This document shows, piece by piece, positions 50,986 through 58,926 of a DNA stretch of 64,000 nt (positions within the stretch are counted from its first letter, which is position 1; the number at the start of each line of letters is the position of its first letter). The stretch covers positions 62,001-126,000 of the forward strand of contig NZ_LWBU01000101.1 in assembly GCF_001646665.1 (NCBI RefSeq). Reading direction: 5' to 3'. The notes beneath the pieces are model-generated. The model made no database searches, was not told the origin of the DNA, and saw only the letters and a program-made list of their open reading frames with translations. A program made the translations under genes and the position numbers. This DNA is from Streptomyces noursei. GTDB lineage: Bacteria > Actinomycetota > Actinomycetes > Streptomycetales > Streptomycetaceae.

Positions 50986-51335
50986 CCGGGGGCGAGCAGT
51001 GGCCCAGCCGCACCCTGGATCACCTGATCACCCCGGACGGCTCCCCGCCGGTTCGCATGACGGTCACCGACGAAACCGCCGCCGACCAGGACATGCAGTG
51101 GGGCTATGTCCTGCGCCGGAAGGGAATCGAGGTGATCAGCCTGCTTCACGAGGACATCGGCCCGGTCGTGGACTGGTCCACCGACCCGCGCACCGTCTTC
51201 AGCAACCACCCCGGAGCCTGGTCCTCCCTCGCGCCGGCGCCGGTCATCAGGGCCGTACGCAGTACGCCGCCCCAGAGCACTCCCGCGCCGGCCCCGGCGA
51301 AGGCCGGCACACCACGCCCTGCCGCGCGCCGCTAG
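50748..51335 (+). CDS. hypothetical protein with CTG start
   Basis: About 195 residues from CTG 50748, GGAG seven bases before; no standard start in frame fits. Sequence: SFIARPTETGYTGIYVHLDG, LLAAYQHRFGPDVETMSRHL, PVVDWSTDPRTVFSNHPGAW. A compact alpha/beta protein seen in Streptomyces mobile elements (recognised by style only). Tail Pro/Ala-rich. Confidence 0.6.
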   Translation: MSTRSFIARPTETGYTGIYVHLDGQPSEKLPMLLAAYQHRFGPDVETMSRHLIDDVAIGWDELGTDLLDGAPPALVTALTGGEQWPSRTLDHLITPDGSPPVRMTVTDETAADQDMQWGYVLRRKGIEVISLLHEDIGPVVDWSTDPRTVFSNHPGAWSSLAPAPVIRAVRSTPPQSTPAPAPAKAGTPRPAARR

Positions 51336-51366
51336 CCCCTCCATTCCTCATTCCCCGGAGCCTTTC

Positions 51367-52128
51367 CTGCCCTCGTACGCCACGCCCCTGATCACCGTCG
51401 TCATCGCCAGCCGCCTGCGCGAGGACCGGCTCGGCTACCTGACCGCCATGCACGCCAGCCTCACCCGGCAGTCCGTGCCGTGGGAAGCCGTGATCGCGCT
51501 CGACGGAGCCTCCCCCGATCGCCTGCCGGCCCCGCTGGCAGCCGACCCTCGCGTCCGGACCCTCGCACTGCCGCGCCCGGTCGGCGCCGCCTGCGCCCGC
51601 AACCTCGCCCTCACCCAGGTCCGCACTCCGTATGTGAACTGGGCGGACGACGACGATGAGTTCACTGACGACGCCATGTCCGTGCGGCTGAACGCCATGG
51701 AATCGGCCAAGGTCGGCTGGTGTGCGGGCTGGAGCGAGGACCAGCACCCCGACGGCTCGAGCACCTTGTGGCGATGCCCCACGCCGCCCGGCCGTCACGA
51801 GGCCGGGGATGTGTGGACGTACTGGAAGTCCCCGGCGGACACGATCCCGATCGGGCCGACCACGATCCTCGCCCGTACCGACCTCGTCCGCGCTGCCCCG
51901 ATGGGCGGCCTCGTCCAGGGCGAGGACTACTGCGCCATCGGGGTCACGAACCTCGCGCCCGGAGTTCTGCTGCCGGTACCCGTGTACAGGTACCGCAAGC
52001 ACCCCGGGCAGATGACGGCCCAACCCGGTTACGAGCAAGTGGAGTCGGCGGCCCGAGAGCACGCCTGGCAGTACGGCCGCAGCCTGCTCTCCGTTCTGCG
52101 CAATCACGAGCACCTGGTCCATGGCTGA
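51367..52128 (+). CDS. family-2-like glycosyltransferase with CTG start
   Basis: 253 residues from CTG 51367 (CCGGAG at six bases). Starting at the first ATG (51448) would delete LITVVIASRLREDRLGYLTA, the first strand of the GT-A fold, so CTG is preferred. Then WEAVIALDGASPDRLPAPLA, VGAACARNLALTQVRTPYVN and W-A-DDDDE near residues 92-98 (nucleotide-sugar/metal motif). It would transfer a sugar to an unknown acceptor, possibly a surface or pilus component or a secreted product. Uncommon inside a transfer cluster. Its 3' end overlaps the next gene. Confidence 0.75.
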   Translation: MPSYATPLITVVIASRLREDRLGYLTAMHASLTRQSVPWEAVIALDGASPDRLPAPLAADPRVRTLALPRPVGAACARNLALTQVRTPYVNWADDDDEFTDDAMSVRLNAMESAKVGWCAGWSEDQHPDGSSTLWRCPTPPGRHEAGDVWTYWKSPADTIPIGPTTILARTDLVRAAPMGGLVQGEDYCAIGVTNLAPGVLLPVPVYRYRKHPGQMTAQPGYEQVESAAREHAWQYGRSLLSVLRNHEHLVHG

Positions 52129-53506
52129 CGCGCAGATCATCCTGTCGCACAGCCGGGAGGCAGGCATCGTCGCCATGGCCACGGGCGAGCAGTACCCGTG
52201 GGCGCACACCGCCCTTACGGAGACCGGCTTCGAGCGTGACGAGCGCGGTGTCTACCACCTGCCAGCGGACGCCTCCAGCGCCACCGTGGCCGACCTGGTC
52301 CGCTGTGCTGACCGGCACCGAACCAGCGTGAGCACGAGCAGTCGCAGATTCATCGGTGACGCCGCCCGGGACATCGCGCAGCTTCTCCCCGGCCAGTGGA
52401 GGGCGACGGTCCAGATCTACTCCCACCCTGTCTGGCAGGAGGACCTCGTGCCCTGGATATGGGACAGCGGCGAACTCGGCCGCGCCCTCCAGAGCGAACG
52501 GATCCCCTACGCCGCCACCCTCACCGACATGGTGCACGGCACCACCCTGCTGCATACCGAGCGCCCCGGACGCCAACTCGACTATCTTATCGGGGCCTTC
52601 GCACCGAAGGGGCTGGAGGAGGGCTTCGGCGATCCGCACGCCCCGCGCAGCATCGTCCTGCCGCCATTCCCCGGACGTGCGGCCCAGGCCGTCGCCGACC
52701 GGTACCTCCCTTCCTACGAGCAGGCCGTCCATGCCCGCCGGACCGCGGCCATCTCCACCGTGCTCCAGCGCATCCGCTCCGAGCGCGACACCTGGCAGGC
52801 CATGGCCGCCTCCGCCCGCTGCAGCGACGCCACCCCGCTCAGCGCCAATGCCCTCGGCGCCGCGACCGAGGCGTTCCTCGACCACGCCTGGTGCAGCTTC
52901 CTCACCGTCGTGGACCACGCCCCGACTCTGCTCGACCGGTGCAGGCCCGCCAGCAGCCCATGGCCACAGGACGCCGCAGCGCTCTCCCGCCTGGCCGACG
53001 CCGTGGCCGACGCCGAGGTCCTGCTGGAGGAGGCGGTACACAGCGGGCCTCTCCCACCCCAGGAACGCCACGCGCGGGCGTGGCCGGCCATCGAGACCTG
53101 GCTCACCGATGGAGAAACCTTCCTGCGCCAAGCCCGCGTGAGCGCACCGCACCGGCGCCCGTCCCTTGCCGTATCCGCGCCGCTGCGCCCCCCTGCCTGC
53201 CGCCCGTCCGGCACCCGGCCGCTGACCTGCTCCACCACCGACCTCGTGAGGAGTTGCCCGCCCTCTTGGAACCCGGCACCCACTTTGTCTTCGGCACCCA
53301 CAAGGAACACGGCTTCGTCGCCTCCTTCACTTCCTCCATGCCTTCGCACCTCGCCCAGTGGTTCTTGCTGCGCGAAGAGTTCGAACCTGTCGCCGGCCAA
53401 CCCGGGCTGTTCAGGCTCAGCGAACCCGAACGCGACGGCCCTCGCCGCACCCGCCAGGCCGTCCACGATCTACGGCGCCAGGGCTACGCCGTGCACGCCG
53501 ACATAG
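52121..53506 (+). CDS. hypothetical protein, C-terminal part doubtful
   Basis: The ATG lies inside the glycosyltransferase end (8-base overlap). Residues 1-220 (YPWAHTALTETGFERDERGV, LVRCADRHRTSVSTSSRRFI, YLIGAFAPKGLEEGFGDPHA) share a unit with the 59646 protein (FLVAAVAPRALPDEAYGAVS). Residues 220-340 are helical. After about 53230 the frame overlaps the next gene and becomes shadow sequence, so a base change near there is likely. Unknown role. Confidence 0.55.
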   Translation: MADAQIILSHSREAGIVAMATGEQYPWAHTALTETGFERDERGVYHLPADASSATVADLVRCADRHRTSVSTSSRRFIGDAARDIAQLLPGQWRATVQIYSHPVWQEDLVPWIWDSGELGRALQSERIPYAATLTDMVHGTTLLHTERPGRQLDYLIGAFAPKGLEEGFGDPHAPRSIVLPPFPGRAAQAVADRYLPSYEQAVHARRTAAISTVLQRIRSERDTWQAMAASARCSDATPLSANALGAATEAFLDHAWCSFLTVVDHAPTLLDRCRPASSPWPQDAAALSRLADAVADAEVLLEEAVHSGPLPPQERHARAWPAIETWLTDGETFLRQARVSAPHRRPSLAVSAPLRPPACRPSGTRPLTCSTTDLVRSCPPSWNPAPTLSSAPTRNTASSPPSLPPCLRTSPSGSCCAKSSNLSPANPGCSGSANPNATALAAPARPSTIYGARATPCTPT

Positions 53507-53724
53507 CTCTCGACCCCTCCGCTTCGGCCGGCCCACCACGGCCCGCTTTGCCGAATGGGCTCCTGGAACGCCGCAGCCGTCTCGCCCAGGCATCCGCCGG
53601 CCGCACGACACAGCGCGGCACGGCGCCCACCACCTCGCCACCGTCGGCCCGGCCGATTCCGCCGAAGCCCACCTACGCGCCGACCGTCCACCTGACGGCC
53701 TCGGGTGGCGGGCGATCTCGATGA
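53254..53724 (+). CDS. small protein of the GYxVxxD paralog family
   Basis: Start uncertain: TTG 53254 sits right after GAGGAG; TTG 53266 is more distant. Product: GTHFVFGTHKEHGFVASFTS, QWFLLREEFEPVAGQPGLFR and RRTRQAVHDLRRQGYAVHAD, then disordered. The R-x-T/R-x-AV-x-x-L-x-x-x-GY-x-V-x-x-D core also occurs at 58927, 60386 and 61051. The stop overlaps the next ATG. Confidence 0.6.
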   Translation: MPALLEPGTHFVFGTHKEHGFVASFTSSMPSHLAQWFLLREEFEPVAGQPGLFRLSEPERDGPRRTRQAVHDLRRQGYAVHADIALDPSASAGPPRPALPNGLLERRSRLAQASAGRTTQRGTAPTTSPPSARPIPPKPTYAPTVHLTASGGGRSR

Positions 53725-54905
53725 CGCCCGGAAGCGACCCGGCCCCCGAAAGCCCGCTGCCCGTGGCAGGCGACCTCGGAACCCGAGCACGCGACTTCCG
53801 TCTCCGGATGGCCGTCATCGCCCGCGAGACCGAGATCGCGCTCGACATGACCCGCGACCGCTACGGCCGCACCGTTCACGAAGGCGCCGCAGCAGCCGCA
53901 CGAGCCCACCGCGACAAGGCCGCCGTGGAGGCGTACGCCACGCACCTCGCCCCGTACGCCGATGCACTGCTCGATCTCGCCCGCCGTGAGCTCGACGAGC
54001 TGCCGCCCGCCCGGCACATCACCGGGTGGCGGACCCTGCTGGACGGCCTCGCCGTCTCCGCCGCCGAGATCCGGCGGGCGCTCGACCGGCCCGCCGCCCC
54101 CGGTTCCGCCGTACGGACGCAGCATGCGGCCCTGTGGCCCTACCTCGCGGCCTGGGCGGACCACGGCCTTATTGCCGGCAACCTCGCCGATCAGAACCAG
54201 CACCAGCACCACAAGGCCCCGCTGACCGACGAAGAACAGCAGGCGTGGACCGAGCGGGCCCAGGCCGCGCAGCGCCGAGGCGAGCTGGAGCTGACCGAGT
54301 CCTGGTACGCCGTTGACGGGCAGCCCATCACCCTCGCCCATCTGATCGAGGACGACGACTCGAGGGTGGTCGCCCTCAGAGGCGACCCGGACGCCCCCGG
54401 CTGGCAGGTGATCGGGCACTTCGCCCACGAATACGAGGCCGGACAGGTGCTGCCCGCCCCGGTCCCGCCCGGCGTGCTGCGCGCGGACGTCTCGGAGTTC
54501 AACCGCCCCGTGCCCGCCCCCGAGATGTCGCTGCAGGAACTCATCCGGGACGTCATCGAGGCCCAGCACGCCGGCGACGCGTCAAACGCGCTCTTCGGCG
54601 CCACCCAGCGCGGCTACAACGCGGGCCCGATGATCCGCCTCCGGGAACTCCTGGAGACCGCAGGCCAGTTCGCGAGCGCACTGGAGACCGTGCAGGGCCA
54701 ACAGGTCGCCGCCCGGCTCACCTCACTCGGTCGGCAGATCGAATTTCTCACCCGCGAAGTGCACGACGCGGCCGAGGACCTCGGCGCGACCGTCGCCGTC
54801 CTGCCACCGCACCGCACCCCCGCCCTACGGGTCCGCCCGCGCCCCGCCGTGGACGCCACACCGCCCACGCCGCCACCCCGCACCACCACCGCCCGCCACC
54901 GCTAG
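53721..54905 (+). CDS. large helical hypothetical protein
   Basis: 394 residues, ATG overlapping the previous stop. Long helices (FRLRMAVIARETEIALDMTR, AAAAARAHRDKAAVEAYATH, LARRELDELPPARHITGWRT) and a mixed domain (LELTESWYAVDGQPITLAHL, DDSRVVALRGDPDAPGWQVI, GHFAHEYEAGQVLPAPVPPG), then a C-terminal coil (ARLTSLGRQIEFLTREVHDA). May be a cytoplasmic scaffold of the transfer machine. Family not recognised. Confidence 0.6.
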   Translation: MTPGSDPAPESPLPVAGDLGTRARDFRLRMAVIARETEIALDMTRDRYGRTVHEGAAAAARAHRDKAAVEAYATHLAPYADALLDLARRELDELPPARHITGWRTLLDGLAVSAAEIRRALDRPAAPGSAVRTQHAALWPYLAAWADHGLIAGNLADQNQHQHHKAPLTDEEQQAWTERAQAAQRRGELELTESWYAVDGQPITLAHLIEDDDSRVVALRGDPDAPGWQVIGHFAHEYEAGQVLPAPVPPGVLRADVSEFNRPVPAPEMSLQELIRDVIEAQHAGDASNALFGATQRGYNAGPMIRLRELLETAGQFASALETVQGQQVAARLTSLGRQIEFLTREVHDAAEDLGATVAVLPPHRTPALRVRPRPAVDATPPTPPPRTTTARHR

Positions 54906-54932
54906 GCACCGCTCCCCGAGAGAAAGCACCCG

Positions 54933-56225
54933 TTGTCCCTGACCGCACCCCCGGCCCCGGCACCGCGCATCACCTATGGCGCGGTGCTGGGCAGCCCGTA
55001 CATCGCCCGCCTCCTCGGCGGCACCCTCACCGGCCGCCTCCCCAACGGCATGGCGCCCGTCGCCATCCTCCTGTGGGCCACCGCGACCGGAGGCAGCATC
55101 GCCTTCGGCGGACTGCTCAGCGCCCTGTACGGGCTGTCCTCCGCGCTCGCCCAGCCGGTCAAGGGACGCCTCATGGACCGCCACGGCCAGACCGCCGTGC
55201 ACCTGCCCGCCGCCCTGCTCAACTCCGCGGTGTTGGTGGCCCTGCCTGTGGTCGGGCCCCAAGGAAGTCCGGCCCTCGCCACGGCGGTGGTCGTCGCAGC
55301 CGGCCTGACCACGCCGCCCCTGGAGGCCGGGCTGCGGGCCCTGTGGCCAAGTGTGCTGCCCGATCCGAGGCTGCGGCACGCCGCGCTCGCCCTCGACACC
55401 GGCACGCAGGGCCTGCTGTACATCGTCGGCCCCCTGCTCGTCGCCGCGCTCGCCTCCGCGTACAGCCCGTCCCTCGCGCTCGGCGTCACCGCCGCCCTCG
55501 GTCTCGTCGGCACCGCCACCGTCGCCTGCGCACCGCCCTCCCGGCGCTGGCGTCCCGCGCAGGCGACGGGCACGGACGGCGGGCGCGGGCGGAGGCTGGC
55601 CAGCTCCAGCCTGGTGCTGCTCTTCGTCTCCCTCTCCGGCATCGGGTTCGCGATCGGGTCCATGAACGTGTGGTCGATCGCCATGGCCGAGCGCCACGAC
55701 CAGGACATGCTGTCCGGGATCCTGCCCGCCGCGTTCTCGACCGGCAGCTTCCTGGGGGGCCTCGTCTACGGACGCCGCACCTGGACCAGCACCACCACCG
55801 GCCGACTGATCACCGCCGGGGCCGCGTTCCTGGCCGGGTGGCTCCCACTCCTCGCCCTCCCGGGACCGTACGCGGCCATCGGCGCCGTCATCGTGCCCGG
55901 TGCGTTCCTCACCGTCGTGGTCGCCTGCGCCTACGTCACCACCGACGTCCTCACCCCCGCGGGCCGCACCAGCGAGGCGTACGCATGGTTGATCCTGTCG
56001 ATCGGCGCCGGCCAGGCCGCCGGCACCGCCCTCGCCGGACGCCTCGCCGAGCACCCCCTCGCCAGCGCCGCACTCCCCGCCGCCGGCGCCGCGTTCGCCC
56101 TCGCCGTCCTGCTCGCCGCGCGCCCGCACCTCGGCCCGGCCGGACGACTCATCAGGGCCGGTCGACACCGCCGCCCACCCCGAGGCCGGCACAAGGCCGC
56201 CCAGAACAACACCGCAAGCCTCTGA
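54933..56225 (+). CDS. MFS transporter, second copy
   Basis: 430 residues, TTG start. About 12 hydrophobic segments (PYIARLLGGTLTGRLPNGMA, GGLLSALYGLSSALAQPVKG, RLMDRHGQTAVHLPAALLNS, LLYIVGPLLVAALASAYSPS). The plan resembles small exporters of the drug-efflux branch, with the DRHG loop. It differs from the 31395 protein in sequence. Between plasmid genes, it may export a product or toxin linked to the glycosyltransferase; this is speculative. Confidence 0.88.
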   Translation: MSLTAPPAPAPRITYGAVLGSPYIARLLGGTLTGRLPNGMAPVAILLWATATGGSIAFGGLLSALYGLSSALAQPVKGRLMDRHGQTAVHLPAALLNSAVLVALPVVGPQGSPALATAVVVAAGLTTPPLEAGLRALWPSVLPDPRLRHAALALDTGTQGLLYIVGPLLVAALASAYSPSLALGVTAALGLVGTATVACAPPSRRWRPAQATGTDGGRGRRLASSSLVLLFVSLSGIGFAIGSMNVWSIAMAERHDQDMLSGILPAAFSTGSFLGGLVYGRRTWTSTTTGRLITAGAAFLAGWLPLLALPGPYAAIGAVIVPGAFLTVVVACAYVTTDVLTPAGRTSEAYAWLILSIGAGQAAGTALAGRLAEHPLASAALPAAGAAFALAVLLAARPHLGPAGRLIRAGRHRRPPRGRHKAAQNNTASL

Positions 56226-56254
56226 CTTTCATACCTATTTGAGGAGATTCATCT

Positions 56255-56752
56255 ATGGCTGTCCGTACACAGTGGACTGTCGAGCACTCGTGCTCCCACG
56301 AGGTCGTCCACGACCTGTCCAACCGTCCCGCCGACAAGCGCGCCGGATTCGCCCGCTGGCTCGCCGGCCGGGACTGCACCGACTGCTGGAAGGCAGCTCG
56401 CAATGCCGACACCGAGTCCACGAAGGAGTGGCTCGCCGCCAAGCGCGCCGAGGAGCAGCAGGCTGCCGTCGAGTGGGCGAAGCAGTTCGACATGCCGCAG
56501 CTAGAGGGCCCGGAGAAGGCCCTGGCCTGGGGCGAGCGGTCCCGGCACCAGCTGATGACCTCCGCGCACACCGCGCTGGTCGTCGAGGGGTCCTGGGACG
56601 AGGCGGACTGGGCGGAGCTGGAAGAGAAGGCCCGCTCCATCACCCGCGCCGGATGGTGGATCGACCAGCGGGATGCGGAGGGCACCGACCTGCTCGAACT
56701 CCTCGACGCCGCGGGCGAGGACGACCGCGGGACAGAGAACCCCTTCCGCTGA
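56255..56752 (+). CDS. hypothetical plasmid protein with Cys motif
   Basis: 165 residues, AGGAG then ATG. N-terminal C-x-H and CTDCW motif (EHSCSHEVVHDLSNRPADKR, WLAGRDCTDCWKAARNADTE) suggests a small zinc site; the rest is a long helix (TKEWLAAKRAEEQQAAVEWA) and VEGSWDEADWAELEEKARSI. Proteins like this are frequent on Streptomyces plasmids. Unknown function. Copy B of the 47-base hairpin follows 10 bases after it. Confidence 0.65.
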   Translation: MAVRTQWTVEHSCSHEVVHDLSNRPADKRAGFARWLAGRDCTDCWKAARNADTESTKEWLAAKRAEEQQAAVEWAKQFDMPQLEGPEKALAWGERSRHQLMTSAHTALVVEGSWDEADWAELEEKARSITRAGWWIDQRDAEGTDLLELLDAAGEDDRGTENPFR

Positions 56753-56761
56753 CGGAGGCGG

Positions 56762-56808
56762 AACATAGCCGACGATCGCCGGTTAGCCAAACCGGCGATC
56801 CTCCGGAC
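56762..56808 (+). repeat. 47-base hairpin element, copy B
   Basis: AACATAGCCGACG, stem ATCGCCGGTT-AGCCA-AACCGGCGAT (10 perfect pairs), CCTCCGGAC. One mismatch to copy A at 35917-35963, which is in the opposite orientation. Lies between two genes transcribed in the same direction. Confidence 0.85.
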
Positions 56809-56852
56809 CATTGTTCCTCCCACCGCCACCCTCCTCGCGTGGAAGGAACCGC

Positions 56853-57278
56853 ATGTCCCAGCCCCCGCCCACTCCGGTGTTCGCTCCGACGCCCGACCCA
56901 CTCACCCCGGACCGGGACATCACACACCAGCACTTCCAGGCCGGTGACACGGTCGTCGTCCTGAAGGGGGTCGCCGGCGGAGAACTGTGGGGAGACGCCA
57001 TGCGCGTGGTCGCCCCGTCCTTGCACACCCCGACCGACGAGGACGGATGGCGGCTGCGCGATGCGACCGGCGGCGCGCAGTCGTACATCACCGCCCACCC
57101 CCGCTACCTCGTGCACCTCTCGCGTCGCTGCCCGGACTGCCTGATCCATCTCCGGGCCATGGAAGATGCCCTTCTGTCGAAGTACACCGACGACAACGCC
57201 CTGATCGACTGCGGCTGGTACACCACCACCGCCCTCGGCCAGCTCGTACACGTCGCCGACGCCCGGAGCGGCTCGTGA
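56853..57278 (+). CDS. hypothetical protein with CPDC motif
   Basis: 141 residues; GGAAGGA before the ATG. An SH3- or KOW-like sheet (HFQAGDTVVVLKGVAGGELW, MRVVAPSLHTPTDEDGWRLR, QSYITAHPRYLVHLSRRCPD) and a Cys set (C-x-x-C in RCPDCLIHLRAME). It overlaps the TPR-like gene by 4 bases. A small binding protein of unknown partner. Confidence 0.6.
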   Translation: MSQPPPTPVFAPTPDPLTPDRDITHQHFQAGDTVVVLKGVAGGELWGDAMRVVAPSLHTPTDEDGWRLRDATGGAQSYITAHPRYLVHLSRRCPDCLIHLRAMEDALLSKYTDDNALIDCGWYTTTALGQLVHVADARSGS

Positions 57279-58063
57279 TCCTGCCCGTCCGCGACCCCGG
57301 CCAGGCAGTCGCCCTCCTCAAGACCAGGACTCGTGCCACCACGTACCTGTCCACCCCGTTCTGGCCCGTCCGGTTGGCAGAGGAGCTGCGCGACCAGCAC
57401 GTGAACTGGCGGGAATCCGCGGAGGTATGCGCTGATGCGGCATGGGCCGCCCGTGCACCGGGGCGCAGTGTTCTCGACCTGCTGGACCCCGACGAGATCA
57501 CCGCCCCCGGTCTCGACCCGGTCATCGCCCGTACGTACCGGCATCTGTATCTGAGCGCCCTTCGCTACGACTTCCGCTGTGCCACCCTCCAAGCGTTCGT
57601 CGAACAGCTTCCGCCCAGCGCGGCCTCCGAGCTCGACTGCTACAGCCGCGCGCTGTACGCCTTCGCGCTGCTGGGCCAGTCCCGCCCCGAGGGCCTGGCC
57701 CTGATGGACGAGGTCCTCGCCGAAGCCGGCGATCACACCAAGACCCTCCACGTTCTGCTGCACGGACTGTGGCTCGGCCACGACCTGGACCACGGTGCGG
57801 AGCAGCTCCTCGCCCTCAGCGCCCAGCCTGCCTTCGGCACCGCGGGCACTGATCCGATCGTGTTGTTCCGGGTGGCCGGCGCACTACGCAGACTCGGCCG
57901 CTACGACGAAGGGCTCGCGGCCATCGACCGGGCCCTGGATTTTCTGCCGCCGGGTGACGTCACGGTGCACGCGGATCTGGTGCGCGAGCGTTCCCTGATC
58001 GCCGCCGCCCGGGACGTTCTCCAGCACTTGTCGGCCCGCGCTTTCGAAGGTTCGGCGGCGTGA
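57275..58063 (+). CDS. TPR-like helical protein
   Basis: 262 residues, GTG overlapping the previous stop. Repeating helical pairs (VIARTYRHLYLSALRYDFRC, YSRALYAFALLGQSRPEGLA, VLLHGLWLGHDLDHGAEQLL, VLFRVAGALRRLGRYDEGLA) fit tetratricopeptide-type repeats. The last GRYDEGLAAIDRALDFLPPG is a good TPR unit. It probably mediates protein contact, perhaps regulation of transfer. Confidence 0.65.
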   Translation: MILPVRDPGQAVALLKTRTRATTYLSTPFWPVRLAEELRDQHVNWRESAEVCADAAWAARAPGRSVLDLLDPDEITAPGLDPVIARTYRHLYLSALRYDFRCATLQAFVEQLPPSAASELDCYSRALYAFALLGQSRPEGLALMDEVLAEAGDHTKTLHVLLHGLWLGHDLDHGAEQLLALSAQPAFGTAGTDPIVLFRVAGALRRLGRYDEGLAAIDRALDFLPPGDVTVHADLVRERSLIAAARDVLQHLSARAFEGSAA

Positions 58064-58163
58064 TACCCCGCATCAACCCGCGCACCCACGGGCCGTACGA
58101 ACCGCTCGGCGAAGCGCTGGGGCGTTCGGTGCCCATCGGGGCGGGCTACCGGAGGAGACCGTC

Positions 58164-58913
58164 GTGGCCTACTGGCCGGGGCTCGGCTCCTACACCCTGG
58201 ACGACGAGCATGCCATGTGGACCGCCACCCAGTGGGGCGAGCACCTGGAAGACCCGCTGTTGGAGCAGCCCTTCGTCGCGAGCCCGCAGGGTGACCGCCG
58301 GGCGATCTTCCACCTCGACGTCCGGCTCCATCCCGACGACCGTGAGCTGACCGGCACCGAATGGGCCGAAGCCGCGCACCGGCTGGCCCGCGCCGCGGGC
58401 ATCGAAGTTCCTGGCGAGGCGACCGGCTGCCGGTGGATCGCCGTCCAGGCCCAGCCCGGACGCCTCGATCTGATCGCCAACCTGATCCGTCTCGACGGCT
58501 CCTGGCACACGCAACCTGCCGAGGTCCTGCGGCACCTGTCGGCCGAGGCGCGCCGCATCGAGCAGGACCTCCACCTGGTCCCCGTTCGAAGCACTCCCAG
58601 GCCGCAGGCCGTCGCCCGGCACGCTCCGACAGCAGCCACCCAGCTCGCGGCCATCCTCGCGCAGCTCGCCGACGAGCAGACCGGCCCCTTGGCCACTGTG
58701 CGCGGGCTCGTCGAGCACACCGCCCACCAGGTCGCCCGACAGCCCGGAGCCGCTGGTGCCGACACGGCGCATCGCCTGGAACTGATCGCCCGCCGCCTGT
58801 ACGCCGTCCAGCAAGACCTGGGTGACACCGCAGGACACCTGAGTGCCGCGGTCCAGCCCCGCGTCGCCGCTGCACCACCCGCTGTCCGGCATGCCGCACA
58901 CCGATCACCGTAG
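58164..58913 (+). CDS. degenerate relaxase paralog lacking the metal-binding His
   Basis: 249 residues from GTG 58164 (GGAGGAG at six bases). HAMWTATQWGEHLEDPLLEQ and FHLDVRLHPDDRELTGTEWA, RLARAAGIEVPGEATGCRWI correspond to the relaxase at 11027 (LSDEEWAEVARRIVAATGID, QPGCRWAAVRHADDHIHIVA). In place of HADDHIHI it has QAQPGRLDLI, so the three His ligands are gone. Directly upstream, in another frame (58060-58140), IPRINPRTHGPYEPLGEALG looks like the relaxase N-terminus. Nicking is not expected; a DNA-binding or regulatory role is possible, or it is decaying. Confidence 0.65.
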   Translation: MAYWPGLGSYTLDDEHAMWTATQWGEHLEDPLLEQPFVASPQGDRRAIFHLDVRLHPDDRELTGTEWAEAAHRLARAAGIEVPGEATGCRWIAVQAQPGRLDLIANLIRLDGSWHTQPAEVLRHLSAEARRIEQDLHLVPVRSTPRPQAVARHAPTAATQLAAILAQLADEQTGPLATVRGLVEHTAHQVARQPGAAGADTAHRLELIARRLYAVQQDLGDTAGHLSAAVQPRVAAAPPAVRHAAHRSP

Positions 58914-58926
58914 GAGAAACGTCTCT

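Noticed and set aside
35917..56808. Composite transposon ends
   Set aside because: The 47-base copies are inverted, but no transposase, no longer terminal repeat and no target duplication were seen.
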